Assembly (NCBI GenBank): GCA_026724425.1
Contig: JAIUCV010000076.1
Coordinates: 1,263,501 to 1,327,500, forward strand
Length of the DNA stretch: 64,000 nt
Direction of reading: 5' to 3'
DNA from: Erythrophleum ivorense
Taxonomy: Eukaryota; Streptophyta; Magnoliopsida; Fabales; Fabaceae
The notes under the pieces were generated by a model that was given only the letters and a program-made list of their open reading frames with translations, ran no database searches and was not told the origin of the DNA. This document shows, one piece after another, positions 57,582-64,000 of this stretch (positions within the stretch are counted from its first letter, which is position 1; each line of letters begins with the position of its first letter). Both the position numbers and the translations under genes were made by a program.

Positions 57582-58934
57582 ATGGCAAACAACTTGCGCA
57601 GAGCAATTCAAGATCTCAATCTCGGAATTGATGATGAGCCGATTGCAATTCCAGCCGATGTCTGTCATGAAGCAGTGCGGGCAAACCGATTCTCCCTGAT
57701 TGGTCGTGCTCTCATCCCACGACATCAAAACCTGCGAGCAATTGTGGCGACATTACCACGGAACTGGGGCTTAGCAGGCTCCATCGCTGGTCGAGTTATT
57801 GAGAGACGACGGTTTCATTTTGTCTTCCCCTCGGAAGAGATCATGCTGTCGGTTCTCAACAGAGGACCCTGGGCTTTCAATGACAGGATGCTTATCCTTC
57901 AACGATGGACCCCGGAAATGAATGAGTTTGATCTCAATTCTATTTCATTCTGGGTTCAAATTCGTGGAATCCCACTCATCTTCCTCACCCGTAACGTGAT
58001 CTCCCACATTGCAAGCACTTTGGGCGAAGTTGAAATGGTCGATTTCAATGCTGCAGCGGCTGCTGCGGTTGAGTTTGTGAGGGTTAAGGTCACTTTGAAT
58101 GTGGATAACCCGTTGCGGTTCCAGAAGAACTTCCAATTCACACCGGGAGTGAACACACTCATAAAGCTAAAGTATGAGCGTCTTCGGGGTTTTTGTGAAG
58201 TTTGTGGACGACTTACACACGACACGAGGAATTGTGTTGTGGCTGAGGAGATCCCACCGATGGCTAACAACGATACCGATGGTAACAATGATGATGGTGA
58301 TAACGATGAGGAGGACCACATCCATGTCCCTGATCCCGTGATACAACATCTCAACAACCATCACCCACTGGCGCATCAAGGACTGCAAGGAGATGCTGCA
58401 CAACCGGACGACTTTAATGGAATGGAGGAGTTACCAGAGGATGGGAGAGATCTTTCGGATCATGCCATGACTCCGCTAGAGGTGATGCAGCGGTGTGAGA
58501 CAAGAGAGCAAGCTTTAAGGAAACGTCGTTTCGTGGATGGGCTAGTCCTCGATATTATCCGAGAGGAGGAAGAGCGCCTTCAAGCACCTCCGATGACCCC
58601 AACTAATGTTAGAACACCAACTGCAGCAGAAGATGATGACCACTTCGTTTTGCAATGGGAACGCCGGATGGATGATGATGGATCGTTCCAGCAGTATGGA
58701 AGCTTCATGGGCTATGATGTCATGAAAGATTTGCAGGATGAGCCAAGTAAGAAGAAGGCAAGGCTTGATGGTGAAAAGGAGATATCGAGTGCATCAACAT
58801 TCCAGACAATCAATGAGGAACCAAACTCACTCGGGAAACTTCAGGCTGATTACAATGACTCGGGTACTATTTCTCCGGACCTGATTTCACACGACAGAGG
58901 CGCGGTGGGCCCGGTACCACCACCTGTCCCATGA
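57582..58934 (+). CDS. LINE ORF1 (DUF4283, CCHC zinc knuckle)
   Basis: Start chosen at ATG 57582 (MANNLRRAIQDLNLGIDD); the frame is open upstream to 57249, but that part looks like leader. About 450 residues: a DUF4283 region (..LIGRALIPRHQNLRAIVATL..FHFVFPSEEIMLSVLNRGPWAFNDRMLIL), then GFCEVCGRLTHDTRNC, a CCHC knuckle, then an acidic, Asp/Glu/His-rich C-terminal half. In plant L1 elements this protein binds element RNA. ORF1 stops in ATGA, overlapping the ORF2 start. No lesions seen. Confidence 0.85.
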   Translation: MANNLRRAIQDLNLGIDDEPIAIPADVCHEAVRANRFSLIGRALIPRHQNLRAIVATLPRNWGLAGSIAGRVIERRRFHFVFPSEEIMLSVLNRGPWAFNDRMLILQRWTPEMNEFDLNSISFWVQIRGIPLIFLTRNVISHIASTLGEVEMVDFNAAAAAAVEFVRVKVTLNVDNPLRFQKNFQFTPGVNTLIKLKYERLRGFCEVCGRLTHDTRNCVVAEEIPPMANNDTDGNNDDGDNDEEDHIHVPDPVIQHLNNHHPLAHQGLQGDAAQPDDFNGMEELPEDGRDLSDHAMTPLEVMQRCETREQALRKRRFVDGLVLDIIREEEERLQAPPMTPTNVRTPTAAEDDDHFVLQWERRMDDDGSFQQYGSFMGYDVMKDLQDEPSKKKARLDGEKEISSASTFQTINEEPNSLGKLQADYNDSGTISPDLISHDRGAVGPVPPPVP

Positions 58935-61230
58935 GAGTCGAAGTTTGGAACTGTCGAGGCTTAGGACAGCGCCTCACAGTTCGACGTCTTAAGGAGATAC
59001 AAAGGGTGTATCTCCCAGACTTGCTGTTCTTAATAGAAACAAAGCAAAACAATGATTATGTGCGTGATGTTGGAGCTCAATTAGGTTTTAGTCAGATGAC
59101 GATAGTATCACCGCAAGGCCTAAGTGGGGGGTTAGTTGTTTTCTGGAAGGATCATGTTTCAGTTTCGGTTGTTTCTGTTGATGTTCGTCTTGTTGATTTA
59201 CATGTTGAATATAAATCTTTTCAATTCTACTTGTCGTGTGTCTATGGTCACCCGACACCGAGTCTCCGGCATTGTTTATGGGAGAAACTACAGAGAATTT
59301 CTGTAACAAGACAGGGTCCCTGGATGATGTGTGGAGATTTTAATGAGATTCTCAGTAATGCCGAAAAAAGAGGAGGACGCATACGTGCAGAGAGTAGCTT
59401 CAGGGACTTCAAACAAATGATCAACATTTGTGATATGCAAGACATTCGGTACAAGGGTAACCCATTCAGTTGGGTGGGTAATACAAGAAATGGCATTGTC
59501 GAGTGTTGTTTGGATAGAGTCATGGCAAATTCTGAATGGCGTTCTTTGTTCCCCGTTTCAGAAATAGAGTTTCTTGACATGGCAGAATCAGATCATAGGC
59601 CGCTGATCATATCAATAGCATATACAGAAAGAACCAGACGGGGGCAATTTAGATATGACAAAAGATTAACGGATCAGGAGGATTTTGTAACTACAATTAA
59701 GAATCACTGGGAGCATCGGTTGTCACATATAGGTGATTTCTCTACAAAACTTGGTTTATGTCGAAAGGAAATGGCAAAATGGAAGAGAAGACACATATAC
59801 AATGCAGCTGAAGACATACAGATCCTTCGCGGCAGGCTGGACAGATCTCTTCGTGACCATACAATCCCAAATTCAGAGATAAGAAGTTTACGATCAGACC
59901 TAAATAGAGCCTATTACAATGAGGAAGTTTTTTGGAATTTAAAAAGCAGAATTCATTGGTTGCAGGCTGGCGACAGAAATACGGCCTTCTTTCATGGAGC
60001 TACAAAAGCAAGGAAACCAAAAACATGTATTAAACAGATCAGGGATGACCAAGGGATAGTGCATACCAAAGATGAGGCTATTGCAAAAGTGGCTGAAGAC
60101 TTTTTCACATCAATGTTCACTGCTTCCAATACAGTGCCTTTGGATACTATCATTCCAACAATGGAGCACAAAATCACGGCTGAGATGAATATAGATCTTA
60201 CAAGGAATGTCACAGACTCAGAAATTAAGGAAGCAATGCTTCTAATCGGTCCAGATAAAGCACCAAGTCATGATGGTTTTTCTGCTTCTTTCTATCGACA
60301 ATTTTGGGATGATATTGGAATGGATGTTTGCTTGATGGTCAAAAAGTTTTTTGCCACAGGAGATTTGGAGCCTGGAATGAATCATACTCAACTATGTCTA
60401 CTACCAAAAGTGAGGGAAGCAGACAAGATCTCAGATTACAGGCCTATTAGCTTATGTACGGTAAGCTACAAAATAATTTCCAAGATTTTGGTTTTGCGAC
60501 TAAAAAAAATCTTAGGAAACATCATATCTGATACACAGGCTGCTTTTGTCCCTGGACGACAAATAAGTGATAATGTAATGGTCGCTCATGAACTCATGCA
60601 TGCCTTGAAGTCGAAAAAGGATTGTGCAGAACAATACATAGCCATCAAAACAGACATCAGCAAGGCGTATGATCGTGTCGAATGGAATTTTTTGGAAGAG
60701 GTGATGCGAAAAATGGGCTTCTCGGATATCTGGATACGGTGGATAATGGTGTGTGTTAGAACAGTAACTTTTTCGATCATTATCAACGGTTCAGACTATG
60801 GAAGAATTCAACCGTCAAGAGGAATTCGACAAGGTGATCCTTTGTCTCCCTATCTTTTTCTTTTCTGTGCTGAAACTTTATCACAAATATTAAATCAGGC
60901 TGAAAAGAGAAAAGAATTCCAGGGGATGTCTATTACAAAACACTGCCCTTCAGTTTCACATCTCTTATTTGCAGATGACTCCCTGTTCTTTTGCAAAGCT
61001 ACTAATGAAGACTGTGCCCGAGTCGCAAGAATACTACAGGACTACGAATCAATATCAGGTCAGAAAGTAAATCTCCAAAAATCATCAATAATTTTTGGTG
61101 TGAGAATTCCTCATAGGAGAAAATTGGTTATTCAGAACATCATGGGAATCCGTAATGTAGGTGGAGTTGGGAAATACTTAGGGCTACCGGAACAATTTGG
61201 TCGTAGGAAAACAGAGGCGTTTCAAGGTAT
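58931..61230 (+). pseudogene. LINE ORF2 (endonuclease, reverse transcriptase), truncated by CACTA insertion
   Basis: Starts MRVEVWNCRGLGQRLT, the AP-endonuclease (EEP) N-terminus, with LIETK (Glu), CGDFNEIL (Asp/Asn) and ESDHRPLI (catalytic Asp/His). RT follows: DKAPSHDGFSASFYRQFW, RPISLCTVSYKIISKIL, FVPGRQISDNV, IKTDISKAYDRVEW, GIRQGDPLSPYLF and the catalytic HLLFADDSLFF. The frame is open to the CACTA border (..GVGKYLGLPEQFGRRKTEAF). Beyond 61231 the apparent frame reads CACTA terminal sequence. The endonuclease nicks DNA and RT primes from the nick. RNase H and the C-terminal knuckle are missing from the window. Confidence 0.9.
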
Positions 61231-61660
61231 CACTACAACAAATACCCCCATTGATAGCAGACGATTAACGCTATTATACGGTATACATAGCGTTTTCACA
61301 TATGCTATAAAAACCTACGCTATAATAGAGTACGACCATATGATAGCGTTTTTCTACGTCTGCTATAATAGCAAGTCTCTGTAATAGCACTTTTAGTTTG
61401 TTATATGAAATTATTTGATAACAACAATACAATGCTATATTAAAGTTAGTTATAGCTATGTAATGTCGCTATGAATATGACAATCATAGCCTACAATTTT
61501 TGCGATCATTTTAGTAGTAATAGCTTTATAAACGAGTTATTCTTTCACATTTTGTAGCTCTGATTTAGCGATGTTTCTATGCGGATAGTAGCTCAACGTT
61601 ATTGCTACTAATGCAGCCTTCAATGACCACAATTATCCGCTATTGTCACGGTCTAGAAAC
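61231..61660 (+). repeat. CACTA terminal and subterminal repeat region
   Basis: The TIR plus multiple short repeats (GATAGCG, GCTATAATAG, TAGCAC) in both orientations. In En/Spm such repeats bind the element's own TNPA-type protein. Confidence 0.65.
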
Positions 61661-61935
61661 GCAATCGGGTTTCCAATAGGATCACCACCACGAACCAAAA
61701 GGATTGGAACCATATACCAGATTTACAAACAAGGAGAGTAAACAAAAACTGATATTGAAACATATATTTCTCATAAAACTTTTTTTAAGAACAATATCCA
61801 TACATCATACAATACCAAAATGTCATAGTCAATAAGAGACTATGTGATTTGTCTCAAATACAATACTTAGTTCAAACAGAAGAGATAGGTAGATATGAAT
61901 GGGAACAGAGAGTAGTCCACAAGACTTACTTCACA

Positions 61936-64000
61936 TTAAAAGACAACAACTTTGTCTTCTGGCCATGCTATTGTCGTTCCAATAGCATCCTCCATGCACT
62001 CTATTGCTGAAGTTGGTTTCCAAACCTGTGCGTCATTGACCTTCACCACATCCACCCACACGCGGACCGCATTAGGTCCCAAAGGAACAAAATGCACAAG
62101 CTGTTCAGGGTTGTTCGAAGACCAGCGCCCTTCAGCGACAACCCTCTTCTGTCCACTAATGTCCAGCAGTCTGCATTTTTGATCTTCTTTCAAATGCTGA
62201 TGAGGACTACTCTTCTGCGCGTAAGTAACTCATCAGTTTCACCATTCTTAATCTGTATTCCAAGTTAGGCTACTTATAAAACAAATATAGAAAAAAAACC
62301 TGCTGAGTTGAAGTCGAAGGAGATTGTGACATTGGTTTCAAACTCTTGACAGGAGCAGAAGGCGTAATTCCTTGCATACGAGGAGATACACTATACGGTG
62401 ACTCCGTACTGAAGTCCTCTACTAGAACATGAACTCTGTTCGCTGGCCATGCTACAAAGGACTTCAAAGACTCATGAAGATTTGACTGTTCTGCAGTGGG
62501 TCGCCAGAGAAAGGTATCGGGTTGTAGCACCTCATCTACAAAAACCTTAATGGCATTTGGTCCAAGAGGAAGACCGTTCACCAAAGCTTTGGGATCACGA
62601 GTCTGCCAACGGCCTTCGGCAACAGGTTCGTCGTCATTAGTTAACCAATGTAGAAGTTTGCACTTGTTCAGAGAGGTTGTGCTTGGGCTCTGTCATTCAC
62701 ATAAGTCAGAAACATCTCCCGCTATTAGTGAAATATATATACGTTATACACAGCTAAACTTTAACAACCATAAATCACGAATGAGGGTTTGGTTAATAAG
62801 AATGTACCTTTGGCGGAATATCTTCTAACTCTAACTCCTCAGCAAGCGAGACAACACAATTCTGAGGCCACGCAATGGTCTCTCCTACAGCATGGGCAAT
62901 AGTATACATATTCGGAGCAGGTCTCCAAAGAAAGGCATCTCCTTTAATCACTGTATCAACAGACACCTTCACAGAATTAGGCCCTAATGGTACGTTGTTG
63001 ACGAAGTCCATGTGATCAGAAGATAGAATGCGAGCCTCAGCAACTTTATTCTCGGAGCCAGACCAATCAAATAGAATACACTTGTTCTGGTTCCTTTGGT
63101 TTACAGACTACAAACAAAAAAAAATTAACACATAGAACATGAGAACTTGTATGACAAGTTACAAGGACAATCACATTCGAATAAAATGCTTACTTTTGCT
63201 GCCGAGTTTTCACCCACCTCAATCTCCGGACGCTGAAAAAAAGGTATATCATTGTCGGTAAAATAAGGCCAAACAGATGAACAAAAAATGAGATATGTGA
63301 AGAAACTTACGTGGCTATTCATTCTCGCAAGAGTCTCCTGTAATTCATGGACCTGCTGCTGCAATTGAGCTTGAGTTTGTTGCATTTCTGTGACATACTT
63401 TCTCTTCACCTCGAAACAAGCAAGCTTGCTCATGCTCATTCCGCGGCCCATTGCCCTGAGTCGTCCAGGGTTGTCAGGTCCTAATATCTGCGCCAGGCAG
63501 TCTTCTTTTGGGTTAGAAGACGACGACGACGGAGTATCAGATTGAATGAACTCATTGGCCTTTTGCTGGTAAGAGTTCGATTAAAACAGTTAAGTGTCAC
63601 ACATTTTCAGAGTGTTTCTCTTACAATGAATGAAACTTACTATTTTAGAAGCAGCATCCGTGTTTACTGCTGTCCCATCCTTCTTAGTCCGTGACTTCAC
63701 CCATACATTCAGCCGTGTAACTTCAGCTGGTTCTGAGCTTTCTTTTTTCTACACAGTGAAATGTATCCAATACGTAAGACATTTTTAAGAAAAGCTCAGC
63801 ATTACCACAAAGATTCACATGAAAGAGCGGTAGTTACCATGTCCTCTGCCAATCTAACCATCCCTTTGCGACTACAGGTGTGAGGGATTTGCTTACTCCT
63901 TCTTTCCTTGTATGAATCGCTAACAGCCTGACTCAAAAATTAGTACACATTAAAGGCACATACCACTTAAACGTAAAAGTTATTACCTTGAACTCTTGGC
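61936..64000 (-). CDS. CACTA-borne Transposase_24 (Ptta/En/Spm)-like protein, 3' part
   Basis: Exons read right to left: one running off the window (to about 63989), then about 63927-63838, 63748-63642, 63565-63312, 63231-63196, 63107-62809, 62692-62298 and 62218-61936, ending in a stop after EDKVVVF. The N-terminal exons give VSDSYKERRSKQIPHTCSRK, the pattern of plant Transposase_24 (PF03004) proteins. A coiled coil follows (KYVTEMQQTQAQLQQQVHEL), then three copies of a module with VPLGPN.V.V.VD.V..D.FLWRP.....IAWP...V (about 63090-62840, 62660-62420, 62200-61940). The module resembles the transposase-associated DUF8039-type domain; its role is unknown. No disabling change is seen in this part. 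Confidence 0.65.

Larger units (their letters stand above)
57280..61230 (+). mobile_element. L1-type LINE, 3' end cut by a CACTA element
   Basis: A GC-richer 5' leader (about 57280-57581) precedes ORF1 and ORF2. The element is intact from the leader to the RT thumb region, where CACTACAACA starts at 61231. The RNase H end and poly(A) would lie beyond the CACTA insertion, outside this window. The exact 5' end is not defined. Confidence 0.85.
61231..64000. mobile_element. CACTA (En/Spm) transposon, left part
   Basis: CACTACAACAAATACCCCC is the diagnostic terminus, preceded by TAT (61228-61230) as the likely 3-bp target duplicate. About 61260-61660 contains repeated GCTATAAT, ATAGCG and CTATA words in both directions, the subterminal array expected of En/Spm elements. 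A minus-strand transposase-accessory gene follows. The other terminus is beyond the window. Confidence 0.8.

Overview
This is plant nuclear DNA, most likely from a Brassicaceae close to Arabidopsis. The evidence is spliced genes with Arabidopsis-type products, a tandem-CCCH zinc-finger gene (C3H14-like), a MIR157 gene on the same stretch, a receptor-like protein of the RLP13/14/15 type, a ULP-carrying MULE, and AT-rich spacers with Helitrons, MITEs and nested LTR retrotransposons. From memory, A. thaliana MIR157a/b and C3H14 are close neighbours on chromosome 1 (about At1g66783, At1g66795, At1g66810). If so, this window is the same neighbourhood, greatly enlarged by transposons.

Layout. 1-10.3 kb: a 5S-derived Cassandra-type TRIM (210-1012, TSD ATGTT), then an 8.6-kb Mutator-like element (1086-9684). 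The MULE carries a spliced Ulp1-like protease gene (+) and a MURA transposase (-) broken by one amber codon. It sits inside one copy of a tandem duplication whose other copy keeps the pre-insertion site. 10.9-12.7 kb: the C3H14-like gene, the only clearly intact host protein gene. 13.3-16.2 kb: a non-coding tract of three diverged tandem modules, each with an imperfect hairpin, plus a perfect 30-bp inverted repeat. 16.3-19.9 kb: an LRR receptor-like protein gene (-) with two frameshifts. 20.9-21.9 kb: scraps of a NYN-domain gene, a copia gag/LTR and a dead-on-arrival LINE.

22.7-48.9 kb: a short Helitron-like element split by a 25.5-kb nest of retrotransposons (23049-48559, TSD GTATG). An uninterrupted paralogue lies at 51612-52266. 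Inside the nest are two inverted, broken Ty3/gypsy elements (family D), solo LTRs of family C (two) and an Athila-like family (one), a tandem TRIM-like array (family A), a very young Ty1/copia element (34228-38758, LTRs differing at one site, TSD TTTTC), a gypsy-derived non-autonomous element (family B), and an almost complete chromodomain Ty3/gypsy element (family C, 40021-48259, TSD GAATC). Family C has two striking properties: arrays of a GTGTCG-NN-CGACAC palindrome in its LTRs, and an apparent 115-nt intron whose removal fuses gag to pol in frame.

48.9-57.2 kb: AT-rich intergenic DNA holding MIR157 (minus strand, near 50.3-50.4 kb), the intact Helitron copy, a Harbinger-type MITE and a degenerate GGGAC-type repeat. 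57.3-61.2 kb: an L1-type LINE with ORF1 and ORF2 joined by an ATGA overlap. It is cut by a CACTA transposon (61231 to the window end) whose minus-strand Transposase_24-like gene has three copies of one domain.

All family names are from recognising motifs; no database search was run. Exon borders are read from GT/AG signals and reading-frame continuity.
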